This document shows positions 11,826 through 25,600 of a stretch of 64,000 bases of DNA, one piece after another. Source of the DNA: Brachyhypopomus gauderio (lineage: Eukaryota; Chordata; Actinopteri; Gymnotiformes; Hypopomidae); the NCBI RefSeq assembly GCF_052324685.1, contig NC_135222.1, positions 17,059,873 to 17,123,872 on the forward strand. The letters run 5' to 3'. The notes under the pieces were generated by a model, which saw only the letters and a program-made list of their open reading frames with translations, was not told the origin of the DNA and did no database searches. Each line of letters opens with the position of its first letter. Within the stretch, counting starts at the first letter, position 1. The translations under genes were made by a program, and so were the position numbers.

Positions 11826-13020
11826 CCTCACTGTCACCTGTACTCTTTTTCTCCTCATTGAGTAGAGCTGCTACCCTCTCTGAAGTGTGCTCATGGGAAC
11901 TGCCCTGGGGGTGACTCGCCTGCCGTGTCCCGGGGTGTCACACCGCCCCACACTGAGTTGCATTATGGAAGTCTTCCCACAATGCCGATCTGCATTTCCA
12001 TACTGCTGTCAAGAACTGCTCTCTTTGGATTTGTGCTGTTTTACAAGCTGTTCTGATTAATTCCAGAAATCTAAGCCATGCATAAGACTAGAATCATGCT
12101 TTCATACACTAACTAATCACAAACTGTCCAGTCCCCTGTAAATTAATGTTTGACATCAGTGTACTTACATAAGCAGATATGGGATAAATGTATGTTGGCA
12201 ATTGACTGTGGAAACAAAACATTAAGTATGTGTCATTAGTCTGGTGTGTCTGGGCGGCTGTATAAATAGACTGAACACTAGAAATGTGGACTGATTAAAT
12301 TATATGACAATATGACTGCTCTCCCTAGGTGTTGCTCAACATGTTGGAATTAGGCATGAATCTTCAGCTTTGCGGGTAATCTAAGTTTGCAGGAGAATTT
12401 AACTGGATACACATAGTGGCCGTGCAGTAAACATATTTCCTTTTTATAGTGATTTGTACACACATTAAATGTACACTTGTGAGAAAAATGATAGTGGACC
12501 CTGGAAATGCCCACCTTCCTGAGTGCACTTAAAATGTGATCTTACAATCATTTAGGTAATTGAAATAAATACAGTACTCATTTAAGAAGCAGCATACTGC
12601 AGTTGTTTGAGAGTGTCTTTCGTTTTTTTATCATCCATCTGTCTGTCTGGGGACTGCAGGATCATGTTTTTGGAAGTCATTCCCGCACCTACTACTCATT
12701 CGTGCTGTAAACTCACTCTCAGCCATGTCACATGACATGTCACATGACACTACAGCACGTCTGATGTGAAGAGTGGGAGACTGAATATTTTTTATTATGA
12801 TAACAGGACAGTTCCAGACCTGCTGACTTCAATGTCCTCCTTAAAGAGGTCATTACTCTATAGCGTAATGCAGAAATTTAACCTGTGTGTGTTCCATTTT
12901 ATAAATAAGACTGCATGTATTTGTTATGACTTAAAAGAAAGTAAAAATTTTCATGTCATTTAGGCTCAAATATGAGTAATACAAAAAAAATTTCTTTATA
13001 ATTTACTTTATCATATGTGG

Positions 13021-13999
13021 TAGGGAGAATGGGCACAGTTGCAACGTGTGGCAGTTGCAACACTGCAGATTTATCAAATCAGAAACAACCTAGAGTGTTG
13101 ACAGTCATACTGCACATGTTCAGTTGGACCCTCATTCTTTCTGCAAGATTGCAGCCACTTTTGAACATCTCTTCTGGGTGAACAAAACAGAATTTTTCTC
13201 ATAGTGTCTAATCTGTTTGCATCAAGTATTGGAAAGTTGTGTCATTTTTATCTGCAGACTTTTAAAAGACACAGCTACCATTTGTCAACGCTAATGTGCT
13301 AAGCTATTATAGCTAGTTTTAAGATAGCTGCCAGTGTGGGGACAGTTGCAACATGTTGTTGCAACTGTCCCCACACTGTGTTGCAACTGTCCCTCATGAC
13401 AATAATAATGGAAATTAGATAAAATATAAATTGAACTATTTTATTTGCCTGATCATGAATACATCATGTATATCAATAGCCTGCTCTTTGAAAAAGTCAG
13501 GCTTGGGTGCAATATTTTGCTATTTATATGTTCTGTTTTTTCAGTATGCCACGAGACAGGAAAAGAAAAACAGATAGGGGTGTCTCTCTACACATTCTCA
13601 ATTTACGCCTATGGTACAACAGTTTTTGCAATAGGTTAACAAGGCTGTTTTGCCTTCCCCTGTTTTTATCAAGTCAGTAAACTCATTGAACATGAATAAT
13701 GAATAAAACATGAATAATGATACTTTTGAATGAATAATTACTTTTTTATAAGTGTTACAACTGTCCCTCGGGACTGTTGCAACCGTCCCGTTATATGGGG
13801 ACGGTTGCAACATTTCACTTTCTCCATTATAATGTAATTTACTACAATACAATAATATTTAGACATGTTGAATCAGTATGGCTGGATAGGTGACAGATGT
13901 GGGTTTAATGTATTAAAAAAATTGTCTTTATATTGCAAATGGTCTCTGAGATACTGAAGGAAATACATAAAGTGTTGCAACTGTCCCCACTCTCCCCTA
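13021..13999 (+). mobile_element. Non-autonomous pogo-like DNA transposon (TA-flanked)
   Basis: The left end reads TAGGGAGAATGGGCACAG and the right end, complemented, TAGGGGAGAGTGGGGACAG; both continue with TTGCAAC and both abut TA, the target of pogo/Tc1 superfamily elements. The motif ggggacagttgcaac recurs inside in both orientations (13335-13378 is nearly a perfect palindrome; also 13757-13812). At 13546 an ATG opens MPRDRKRKTDRGV, which resembles the N-terminus of pogo/Tigger-type transposases, and closes after 31 residues. I infer an internally deleted derivative of about 980 bp. Confidence 0.65.
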
Positions 14000-14636
14000 T
14001 TTTACAGTTAAGAACAAGGCTAATGATATGTATGTTTTGTAATATTTTCTGACATTTTTTCCAACTACATTGTTTCGGGAGACTTTTATCTTCTGTGCTA
14101 TTTTAAGACTGACATTTAGACTTCCAGCATCAGTGATTCAGTAAAACAGTGGACATCTATATGGGACATGAATGGCCAATTCATCTGACCATACACGACT
14201 GGGGCAAATCTGAAATATGAAAGTTTCATTCTTGTTTTTCTGTAAATCCAATATGAAGAGAACACTACTGAAAACACAGAAACAAAGAGTATTTTTAATA
14301 TTTTAATATTTTTTTTAAACAATAGAATGTTCTCAATATATAAGCGCAATGGGGATGTATGTTTTGTGAGACATTCTTAAGACGTTTGAGAGGCCAGTAG
14401 AATCCTGAAGCACTTATTGATCGTTCCAGTGAACACAGTCATTGAGTAGAACAGGATGTTTCTTCCTAACATGGTTTTCACTTCCTCTTAGTAACAGACA
14501 TCAAAAGCATTTTACTATTATTTATTCTCATAGAACAATAAATGATACTTTATAGTGCAGTTCTTTATGATTAAACTTTGCTTAGATAAGTGTCATGAAA
14601 AGTGTCATTTTATTACATATTGAGCATACTTTAGCA

Positions 14637-14795
14637 GTGTGTAGGGTGTGTGTGTGTACAGTGTGTGTGTGTGTGTGTGTGAGTGTGTGTAGTGTAGGAT
14701 GTGTGTGTGTAGTGTGTGTGTGTGTGTGTGTGTGCGTGTGTGTAATGTGTGTGTGTGTGTGTGTGTGTGTGTAGTGTGTGTGTGTGTGTGGTGTA
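14637..14795. repeat. Interrupted (GT)n tract with gtgtagt spacers
   Basis: Runs of GT are separated by gtgtagtgt or gtgtaatgt interruptions at irregular intervals. Confidence 0.9.
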
Positions 14796-15954
14796 GTCTG
14801 TGTGCTCACATGACACACTGTGCCTGGGGTCAGTGCAACACCACATTCATCTCGAGCGTGGCTGTTCCACGTTGTTCCTCATCCTCATTAATAGGCTCCT
14901 CTGCCTGATCCGCTATTATGAGCTGAAATCAGCCGTGTTGCTGGCGACAGGCGGCCAGCTGGCCGCTCCCAGCCCAAGTTATATGACTTTATTTTTAGAT
15001 GGAGGGTCCCACCCTGCCACAAGCCACAGAACACAGATGCCAACAGTGATGACTCTGACATAACTATAGTAGGGTTTGTCAGATAAGAGTTTTGTTCAGT
15101 GGTGTGTAGAGTGCTAAATGAATGTCACTTTGTTACTGTTTTGATAAGATAACCCTCCTGATCATGTGTCTTTATACCTTTCACATCTCATGTTCTATTT
15201 GAGTGTGTTACACATCTCAGAGCATCAGTGCATGGCACTGGGCCTTATTTCCATGTGGGCGTTGAAGGTGTTTCCCAGGGCACTAGCCAGATTTAATTCC
15301 CTAAATCCACTTGGATCCACTGATCCACTGGTCAGCAAATCCAGGAATGCCTTGATGTGATTTCCTAGAGGTAGGATGAGTTTCAGAGGGCTACAAAAAT
15401 CAGCCAATAAATGAATTACTAACTCTGTTATTACCTATTCTGTAATCTACATACAATAACTATTTACAATAACTGCATTACTAATTCTGTACTCTATTAC
15501 AATGACTCTATTCTGTACTCTATTACAATGACTCTATTCTGTACTCTATTGGTAATACTGTTGTATCAAAGGTTAATTCAATAGAATTTAAATTGAGCCT
15601 GTTGGAGCAGTAGAACAGGTGCTCAGTTGTCTTTGTACATGAATCTGATGCCATCTATAGTCACAGAGCAGAACTGCCTCAGGGTGCAGGGCTCAAGTCT
15701 TGGTCTGACCCCTGATCAGCACAAAGGCCCTTCCCCCGTAAAATAGACGTTTCAAGCATTTCCCCGGAAAACAGACATTTCAAACCCTTGACCCATAAGA
15801 GATATGTTTAAAACCCTCCCCCCTGAGTTACATTCTCTGTGTGATGCCGTCGTTTCCTGTTGGGGATTGTAGAACAATCACTCAGCCCTTTCCTGCACTC
15901 ACACACACTCACAAGATGAGAGACACTGATTCATATCCCTTACATCCACTGGTT

Positions 15955-16318
15955 GTTTGTGTGTGTGTGTGTGCATATCGGCCTGTGTGCACATTTGTTC
16001 ATGTATGTGTGTGTGTGCGCTAGCATGCATTGCATATCTGACTGTGTACACATTTGTTAATGTAGGCCTATGTGTGTGTGCATGCATGCATTGCATATCT
16101 GTGTGCACATTTGTTCGTGTGTGTGTGTGCGTGCATATCTGTTTGCGTGCATATCTGTTTGCGTGAACATTTATTTGTGTGTGTTGGTGTGTGTGTGTGT
16201 GTTGGTGTGTATGTGTGTGTCTGTGTGTGTGTGTTGGTGTGTGTTGGTGTGTATGTTGGTGTGTGTGTGTGTGTCTGTGTGTGTGTCTGTGTGTGTGTTG
16301 GTGTGTGTGTGTGTTGGT
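15955..16318. repeat. GT-rich imperfect repeat just upstream of tm4sf18
   Basis: Long GT-rich stretch including three copies of a gcatgcattgcatatctg-like unit and then gtgtgttggtgtgt repeats. It ends about 125 bp before the tm4sf18 start codon, so it lies in the proximal promoter or 5' UTR. Confidence 0.85.
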
Positions 16319-16444
16319 GGGGTCTTACAAATCTCGTGCTCCTCCTCCGCTTCCCTCCCTTTCCTTCCTGGAGCCCAGCTGGTGTGGTGTGTGTGGGGAG
16401 CGAGTGTCTATCTCTCTCCTCTTCTCTCCTCTCCTCCTGCGAAG

Positions 16445-18212
16445 ATGTGCTCCCTGCGTAGGGCCAGGTCTCTGGGCTTCGCACTGGTCCCACTGGCCAC
16501 CTGCTGCATAGTGGCCAACCTGCTCCTCTTCTTCCCCGACGGACGGGCCGATTTGGTGAAGACAAACAATCTGAGCAAGTATGTGTGGTTCTTCATGGGG
16601 ATAGGAGGCGGAGGGCTGGCCGTGAGTATGAGCTTTCATTTCTAAGCTCTGTTGCTTATGTTTGAAGCGATTGTGAAATTAAATAGTTTTCATGGTGGAT
16701 GAATCATGTAACGCAGTGTCTCTCTCTGAAATATCGCCATTTCTCATCAATTTAGGGGATTCGAAATGAGGAGATTTAAGTTTAAGTATGTCAAATACAT
16801 TTGAACTTTTACACTAAATAAATAAATAATAATCATGAGAGTAAGTGTGAGACGCTATTTCAAAAGAACATTTTTTTACCCAAAGCATATGTATAAAACA
16901 CCTTTGAGAAAACACTGTTTCAAATGCAGAGTAAACCGATTTGTGCAGAAAAAACTGATTTGTGTGGCAAAGCTAAAGATAATTATTTGACAGCAGAAGC
17001 ATTTCTTATTCCTCTAAGTATGTGTAGGGAAGCACTTGCCCTCTGAACTCAGGGTCAGGGGTGAGCAGTAGGAAACATTGTTGTGTTTAGAATATGACCA
17101 GATAAATGTTCTAGGGTGAGGCTTAGGGAATGAACTTCTCTAGGGTGAGGGCTAGGATCAGATACTTCTGAAGGGTGAGGCTTAGGGACTGAAACCTAGG
17201 GTGAGAGTTATGGTCAGATACTGCTCTAGGGTGAAGGTTAGGATCAGATATGTATCTAGGGTGAGGGTTAGGATCAGATACGTCTCTAGGGTGAGGCTTA
17301 GGGACTGAACTTCTCTAGGGTGAGAGTTATGGTCAGATACTGCTCTAGGGTGAAGGTTAGGATCAGATACATCTCTAGGGTGAGGCTTAGGGACTGAAAC
17401 CTCTCTAGGGTGAGAGTTATGGTCAGATACCGCTCTAGGGTGAAGGTTAGGATCAGATATGTATTTAAGGATAAAGTCTGATATCACTCTTTAATTTTAA
17501 CAATGTGGATGCATGTGTCTGTTATATTTGTGATCTTTTATTTATCAGCAATTGACTCTATGTTGGCAGATCCTGGTCACTGCTGTAAGCTTTCTGAGCC
17601 TGGAACAGTGTGCTAAGACCTGTGGAACAGACACCTGTGCTGTGAGTACAGCTGTCCATCTGCAGGAGTCTCACAGGAGTTTACACAGCACTTCCTGGTG
17701 TATCTTTAAGGATGTGATGTCTTTAAGAAGTTTATTTCTTGTTTTGTCTTTGGTTGTGTGATGATGATGATGATGGTGCAGATGTGTGGCTCCGTGCTAC
17801 CCGCTCTGCTGGGTGTGGCCGGATCTGTGTACTGTTTCATCATCTCTGGTTTGGCCTTGCTGGAGGGTCCGTACTGCTTCACCTCCTCCGGATGGAGGTC
17901 TCCGTTTGAGAACATTGGACCAAAGTAGGGAAGCATGAACGCTCCACCTCGCCCTCCAATTCATCGCGCGATTCACTGTGGCCGCTTAAAGCTCTCCTGC
18001 TTGTTATTCTCAGATACCTGTTTTCCTGGGACACCTGGTCCGAGTGCAGGCAGCCCGTTCACATCGTGGAGTGGAACGTGACGCTCCTGTGCATCCAGCT
18101 GGGTCTCAGCACGCTCGAGTTCCTCATCTGCACCGTCCAGCTCCTCAGCGGGCTGGTGCACGCCGTCTGCCGGCCGTGCTGCTACACGCAGGAATATCGA
18201 TTAAACGGCTGA
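16445..18212 (+). CDS. tm4sf18: Transmembrane 4 L6 family member 18/1-like (TM4SF18)
   Basis: Exons: 16445-16621, 17570-17641, 17782-17924, 18014-18212; phases agree and give 196 residues. Exon 1 (MCSLRRARSLG...) encodes helix 1, FFPDG and the VWFFMGIGGGG segment shared with TM4SF1. Exon 3 encodes helix 3 with LLEGPYC, and exon 4 gives WSECRQPVHIVEWNVTLL and helix 4. HIVEWNV and GPYC point to the TM4SF1/TM4SF18 branch. Position beside cp and opposite tm4sf4 supports tm4sf18. Exon 2 is short (24 codons) and has only CAKTCGTDTC, without the CCGCCG double-cysteine motif seen in tm4sf4 of this window and in human TM4SF1. Known role: L6-type membrane protein linked to endothelial and migratory behaviour. 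Confidence 0.87.
17107..17465. repeat. tm4sf18 intron 1 tandem repeat of ctctagggtgag-led units
   Basis: About a dozen units of roughly 28-30 bp, each beginning ctctagggtgag or ggtgaa and continuing as gcttagggactgaac or gttaggatcagatac. On the transcribed strand many contain AGGGTGAG, a donor-like sequence. Confidence 0.85.
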
Positions 18213-18612
18213 GCTCACGAACCCTCCCCCCACGAAAGCCCGACCACGTTCACTCACCTCCAGTCTGACCAGTGGTGGACACTTTATTATTTAAGACAAG
18301 GAGTTTTAAATGACACACTGCAGATTCTTTGTACAAAGGACTTTGAACAATAGAGAGCAACACAGGAGCTTCCTGTAAAGACATGAACACATCTGTCTCA
18401 TCAGTATTATAAAGGTAGAACATCTAGAAAAACTACTGAGCACTGTCTAGACTGAAATGTGCATTTTCATAAGAAGAAATGTGTTTTTATGAGCTATGTT
18501 TGTTTTTTATAACTGTCAATTTGACAATATTACAACTTATAGTTTGTGGGAAACTAAAGTCTGAATGCTATATAAGACCACCTGTTTTTTTATGTTTGCT
18601 TTGGCTTTGATG

Positions 18613-18618
18613 AATAAA
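18613..18618 (+). promoter_or_regulatory. Polyadenylation signal of tm4sf18
   Basis: AATAAA 400 bp after the stop codon, followed by a T-rich stretch. Confidence 0.7.
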
Positions 18619-18639
18619 TGTTCTGTTTTAAATGTGGCT

Positions 18640-19565
18640 TTTTGCCTACTGAGAAAAACAACCCTATATTCCATAAACCCCTCGGATTATGCAAGATCAA
18701 ATTCCGTAGGATCCTGTGGATTATATGGTGATTAATATCCACAAGGACATCTATAAACTAATTATTATCACAGGACTGCCATTTCTACAAAGCAATTAAA
18801 TCTTTAGTAATGTACCAGTCGTTTAAACTAAACATATCTGACACAATTTACACAATTTTGAATGTTTTACATTTGTAACACAAATATTTTTTTTCAGTAT
18901 GCTGTAGTGACTATAACTGTGTCAGTTACGGAAACATCATTGATTTCTTTGGCCTGTCTCTGCCATCTGAAGCATCATGTCAGTATTATCAGTAGCTGTG
19001 TTGATTTTAGAGGGGGGAGCTGAAGGAGTTTCTGTGTTCTGTCAAACTTATGCAATTCACATGGACTGGAAACTCCAAGACTATGCAACTCTGTAAAATG
19101 TACTCATATATCCACGAAGCTCAGACAGATGAAAATAAAGTAAAATAAAACAATAAATCACAAAGTAAAAAAATTATGTAAATAAAGCTTGCAAGAGACA
19201 ATGTGAATGGCGTTTCCAGTTTGATGCTTTTAGCAGTGTCCAGATAGTTCTCAGTAATGGTACCTTTAGATCACTACTGATACCTCTCCAGCAACTCCCT
19301 GACCAGTTCTGGGTTTATCTGGATTTATCACCAGTACCAAAGTTTCGGTAACAGTGGGTTAGGATCTGAAATCTCACCAAACAACACAGCTACTGATTTT
19401 TTCATTCATCAGTTGTAATATCATCAACAAAACATTTATGATAAGATGGAATTTCCCAAAGCTCGTGAGTTCACCAGGTCTGCTCTGTCAGGTCATTTGC
19501 AATAGCTGAATTGTCCTGGTACCCTTGAACACCAAGTTGCTATTGGCTGGCAAGAGACAGGTTTT
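18640..19565. other. Intergenic region tm4sf18 - cp
   Basis: About 0.9 kb of AT-rich unique sequence without exons; it must contain the cp promoter. No repeat family recognised. Confidence 0.6.
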
Positions 19566-19569
19566 TTCC

Positions 19570-19576
19570 TTTAAAA
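19570..19576 (+). promoter_or_regulatory. Possible TATA-like element of cp
   Basis: TTTAAAA inside cctttaaaagg, 53-59 bp before the cp start codon. A weak match, suggested only by position. Confidence 0.3.
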
Positions 19577-19628
19577 GGAATGAAGCAATCAGTTAGAAAT
19601 CCTGATCTCCAAATTCCAGCAGAGTGAA

Positions 19629-22600
19629 ATGTTTAAGCTACAGAGGTCAGCGGCGGTGCTGCTGTGCTGGGCTGGACTGGTGTCCTGCATCAGGAGGGAA
19701 TATTTCCTAGCAATTAAAGAGGTGCAGTGGGATTATGCACCGAGTGGGAAGAACGTAATCCAGAACAAGACGCTAGCAGAAGATGAGTGAGTGTGTCACT
19801 TTACTCCTGTATTACAGCGGGGAAAAATATACATTATTGTATAGAACCATTTTTAACATTCATGGTCTACGATGTAATTAGTTATACATTGAAAAAACGA
19901 ACTGGATGCTCAAAAATAAATAGTTACACAGTAATACTACTGTATAATACTACTGTATAATACTAATAATACTACTGTATAATACTACTGTAAAATACGA
20001 ATTAGGTTTAAGTTCAAATTGGTTTCAGAACATCTGCCCTTTTTCAGACATCTGAGGACATTTTTGGAGAAGGGTGAGCAAAGGATCGGGCGCGTGTATA
20101 AGAAGGCAGTTTACCTACAGTACACAGACGCCACCTACAGGCAGGAGATAGAAAAACCCAAATGGATGGGCTTTCTGGGCCCCCTCATCAACGCAGAAGA
20201 GGAGGATGTAGTGGTGGTGCATTTGAAGAACATGGCGTCTCGCCCGTACTCTCTCCATCCCCATGGACTCAGTTATAATAAGTCCAACGAAGGTATGCTA
20301 CGTATCAGTCACGTCATTGTGTTGTCTGATCAGAGGACAGGTTCCCCTTCCTGAGTCCTGGTTCCTCTTGAGGTTTCTTTGACCAGGATAAATATAAATC
20401 TGCTTTGTTACAATGTTGCAAAAAATGCTAAATTAATAATCTTTCCTTTGCTTTGTGTTCAACTGCCTACTGTACATATCTATTAATTCTAAATATATAT
20501 ATATATATATATATATGTATATTTAGGCCAATATACATTTTAGTATTAAATGCAAGATATCATATCTGTGTCCATATTGACATATTTTAAAGAATTTCCA
20601 AGATTTGCTGACCATTGCAGGATGTCTCATAAATTCCAGCTGGGTGCTGTAGTGGTGAAGCGTGTGCTGTTTGCGTTCAGGGGCCCTTTACCCAGACAAG
20701 TCAGAAGCTACAGACAAGCTCGACGATGCCGTTGCTCCTGGGAAGACGTACACCTACATCTGGCCTCTTACCTCCTCACACGCACCAGGAAAAGACGATG
20801 GCAACTGTCTAACACGGGTGTACCACTCACACGTCATGGCTCCCAAAGACATCGCCTCAGGACTCATTGGACCGCTGGTCATCTGTAAAAAAGGTATAGT
20901 CAGTATTCGCTTCTGTCAGTATTCTGCCCCTTTCGGAGAACTGAGACTTCTGAAAGAGCTGCTCTGCTCTGCTGCCTTAAACTGAGGACGAGTCACCATG
21001 CCACACTGAATCATCGGTTTTGGCTAATACATACAAATGTGTAGAATAAATAATAATAAATAATAATGGTACCGATGTGATGTGTAATTGCTCAGGCAGT
21101 CTGGATGTGCACGGAGATAAATCAGGTGACTACCTGTACACTCTCATGTTCAGTGTTTCCGATGAAAACCTCAGTTGGTACTTGGATGACAACATCAAAA
21201 CGCACTGCACGGCGCCTACCAAGGTGAAGAAGCATGATGAGGACTTTATGGAGAGCAATAAAATGCACTGTAAGCAGAGCACGTCCACAAACCACGAACT
21301 ATTACACTCACCACTAGTCTGGTATGGCTGCTGATGTTGAGCTGATGTCTGCGCTTTGTGCATCCTTGGCAGCGATTAATGGTTACGTGTTCGGCAACCT
21401 TCCGGATCTGAGCATGTGCATGGGCAACAAGATTCACTGGCACCTGTTTGGCATGGGCAACGAGGTGGATATCCACTCCGCGTTCTTCCACGGTCAGATC
21501 CTGACGGACAAGAGGCATCGCACAGACACGATCAGTCTGTTCCCAGCTACGTTTGTCAACGTAGAGATGGAGGCAGACAACCCTGGCCAGTGGCTCCTGA
21601 GCTGTGTGGTCAACGATCACCTGGAGGGTACGGCTTCTCTCGCACACTAGGCACAACCGAAGCACGATTGATCACTGAAATAGATAAAGCGCTGTTTTGA
21701 TTTACTGATTCATGTGTTGTAATTGTTGCAAAAAGAGCCATTTGCCCTAAAAGTATAAATTGTACTAAATTTGTTTTTTTCTTCATTGTAGCGGGAATGC
21801 AGGCAATTTTTGAGATCAAGAAATGCTTTCCTAATGTTCATAAGGCCAGACCATTTGGTTCAGTGAGAGAGTACTACATTGCAGCGGAGGAGGTTATCTG
21901 GGACTACGGGCCCACACAAGTCAACCAGTACACTGGCATCAAACTGCAGGACGACAGGTAAAGCCATGCCTGCCCTCTCCTGACCAACGGCTACCCTGTG
22001 CTGAGTCTATTCAATTAACGAACCTTCATCTCCTTTTGACGTGACTTTCTCAGTATGGCGGACACGTTCTTTGAAAATCGTGATAACCGCATTGGAGGGA
22101 AATACAAGAAGGCCCAGTATGTGGAATACACAGATGACACGTTCACCAAGCGCAAAGAGAGACTGCCTGAGGAACAGCACCTTGGCATTCTGGGTACGGT
22201 AGTCTCTACATGGCAACTGTACTACCAACCCCACTGTGCACTGCAGTCCACATGGTCTGATTTAATACTTAAATCCTTCATGACTTGACAGTGAGATTTC
22301 TGGACACAACTTTAACCCAAAACATGGAAACTCTCATGGAACAGGGCACAGTAGATCACGGCAGTGACAGTTCTGTGATAGTTTAGTAGCAGTAGCTCCC
22401 AAAGCTCGGCATAACCCACATATGGAGAAAGCACTACAGAGAGTTCTAGTGTGATATCACTAAACATAAGTGTGGGGTTTTACTCGTAGGTCCAGTGATC
22501 AGGGCAGAGGAGGAGGACACCATAAAGGTGACGTTCAGGAATAAAGCCAGCAGACCCTACAGTGTCCAGCCACACGGGGTGCAGTACAACATTGAGATGG

Positions 22601-25600
22601 ACGGCACACTATACCACAATGTTCTGGAGGGTAAAGAAGAAAGAAAAGCCAAGATGATCATGTTTGTGCAATTCAGACATACATATGATATAAACAACAA
22701 CTTCACTGAAGCTTTGGACCATTTTGTTTTCTTGCAGAATCGTACACTGCCAAAAAGCTCAGAGAACTCAATAAAAAACCAAGTAAGTGTTGACTTCTGG
22801 TGATATCGGGGATTTCAAAGCAAAAGGACTAGGCTATGCACAAGCCATGAACCTCGGTTCTGCAGAGGAATCCACACCTACACTCCTTTTGAACATAATA
22901 ATCTTTGAACATACTTATTGACTGCATTTGGAATTTCTATATATGGTGAATAAACTGATCTCAGACCTGTAAATGGAAGATTAAGTGGCAAATCATAATA
23001 ATTAAAATGCCCAAACTAAGAATATATACATATATAAATGTGTAAAATCAGCATTGCTGCCTTTGTGTTTGTAGGAGTTATTGAACCCCTTCCTGCAGCT
23101 CTGGTTCGTCCTGACACCACTTACAAGTATGAGTGGGTGGTGCCCAAGAATGGAGGCCCGAATGAGAAAGACCCCGACTGTCTCACCTACATGTACTACT
23201 CTGCTGTAGACCCTGTGCGAGACACCAACTCTGGGCTAGTTGGACCTCTGCTGATATGTAAACCCAAATCCCTCAAGGGCAGCAAACAAGTATGTCCAAA
23301 GTACAGAGATCAACATTGAGACACAAATCAACATAATTGCATAATGTGTCTACTCAGTTTTGGACTTTTAACTGTTTTTCACGTTTTGCAGAAAAATGTG
23401 GACAAAGAATTCCACATGCTTGCTACAGTTTTTGATGAGAACCAGAGCTGGTATCTGGATGAGAACATTAACAGATTTGCAAAGAAACCAAACTCTGTGA
23501 AGAAAGATGATGAAGACTTTCAGCTGTCAAATAAAATGCACTGTTAGTCCTTTCTTCATGTTTTAGATATGTTGCTGTAACTGTATTTGCTTTATACCAA
23601 AAATCCCAAACAGTTCTTAACAATATTTTTTTTATCTTTCTTCAGCAATCAATGGATATATGTATGGAAATCTCGAAGGCTTGAAGATGTGTAAAGGAGA
23701 CAAGGTTTCCTGGCATCTCTCTGGTTTGGGCTCCGAGGGTGACATCCATGGACTTTACTTTGAAGGCAACAGGTTCCTCTACAGAGGAACCCGCAGAGAC
23801 ACCATAAGCGTCTTTCCCCATGTCTCTCACACCGTTGTCATGGAGCCAGACAGCATGGGTACCCAACCCCTTCCATGCAACTGCATTATCTCACAAAACA
23901 CACACGATCAAGGGACATGCAACACCTGCAGAAGCTGCTGATTATCATCCTAATTAGTTTTGTCCTTTGTAAACCGCAGCTCTTCACTTCTGGAGCACTT
24001 AAGTGTCATATATGAGTAAGCACTTAAGTAAGTCTTGTTGTGGGTGGCTACTACAGGCCAGTTTCAGGTCACGTGTAAGACAGCTGACGACAGCCATGCA
24101 GCTATGAGGGCAAACTACACCGTGGAGAAGTGCAGCTTCTTCAGTCGGCAGTCGGAGATGATGCTCCATCAGAAGAAGTATTACATTGCAGCTGTGGAAG
24201 AGGACTGGGACTACTCCCCTTCTCGCACCTGGGAGGAGCAGATGTTCCACACCCTGAAGGACAGGTGATGCAAGACAGGGACCAAAGAAGCATTTTCAAT
24301 GTTGGGGTCCTACAATGTTGGGGTCACATTTGGTCCTACAATGTTGGGGTCACATTTGGTCCTACAATGAGCACTTGTTCCAGCACTCTCTCTGAGTCAC
24401 TAGCTAGCTCGATTATTCAATAAGGTTCACACAGACACCAAGACACTGTAGACAGATAGCATCAGACTTAGTGGATGTGGTTTTGCGAGGTGCAAGGTTT
24501 CTTAACTGAGACTGTATGAGACTTTAGGCTGTAGTCAGGTTTGGAGCTGAAGACATGCACAAATCCTAGAAAAGTCTGGAAATAGTTATCCTAACACTAA
24601 CATGTTAAACATATTAGCTTCAGGAAAGAGAACTTGAATGTAGTGATGATGAGAACACAGTGAGAACCTTTTACTGATTGTCTGCAGCCCTGGTGAAACA
24701 TTCCTGAAGAAGGGGGGCAAATTTATTGGCTCCAAATACAAGAAGGTTCTGTACAGGGAGTTCACCGATGACACCTTCACCAAGCCAAAGGAAAGGCCTG
24801 CAGACATGGAACACCTGGGAATTATGGGTAAATACCAAACAGACCGATGCCTGGGTAATAATGTGGAGAAGAGATTCTCATACATTGTTCTCAATGAATG
24901 CCACCATTCAGGACCTATGATCCATGGGTATGTGGGAGAGAAGGTTAAGGTGGTGTTTAAGAACATGGCAAAAAGGCCATTCTCCATCCACGCACACGGA
25001 GTGAAGACTGACGTGCCCCTGGTCACTCCCACAGCTCCAGGTATGAGCCGATCATATCTACAGTGATATTACGCCAGGCGGTGTATTGTAGAGTCTATTT
25101 TGTAATTTCTCATAATAAAGCAGCTTGTGTTACTTGCTGGCTACTTTACCTGGCTTGATTCATTTAATGTTCCACCATAACGCATGATATCATGATAACA
25201 TCTAACATTTTCTACAGGACAAACTCAAACATACACCTGGTACATTCCTAAGACAGCTGGACCCACAGAGGAGCAGGAGGAGTGTAACGTTGGAGCGTAT
25301 TACTCCACGGTGGATGTTAACAAGGTCAGCACCATAGCTTTAGGACGCAGCACCACCCAACTCCATCTATATTCTTCCAAGCCCAGTTACTGCATATAGG
25401 ACCAGTATTATTTTAGCTCAGGCACTGCTGCCCTGTTTACTAAAATACTTAACGTCCTCCAACATGTGTTGCTGGTTAAGGATTTGTACAGTGGTCTGAT
25501 CGGTCCACTAGTGATCTGTCGTAAAAGTCTGATGAGGACGCTGGGGCTGAAGAAGGAGATTGAGGAGTTTGCTTTGCTCTTCATGATATTTGATGAGAAC

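Larger units (their letters stand above)
7742..16444. other. Intergenic region between head-to-head tm4sf4 and tm4sf18
   Basis: Contains a 40-bp minisatellite, several microsatellites (TC, GA, CTTT, GT), a short 25-bp repeat at about 15490-15550 and a pogo-like non-autonomous element. Both genes would be driven from promoters in this 8.7 kb, but I could not identify a convincing core promoter. Stretches 11.1-11.7, 12.1-13.0 and 15.0-15.9 kb look like plain unique sequence. Confidence 0.6.
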
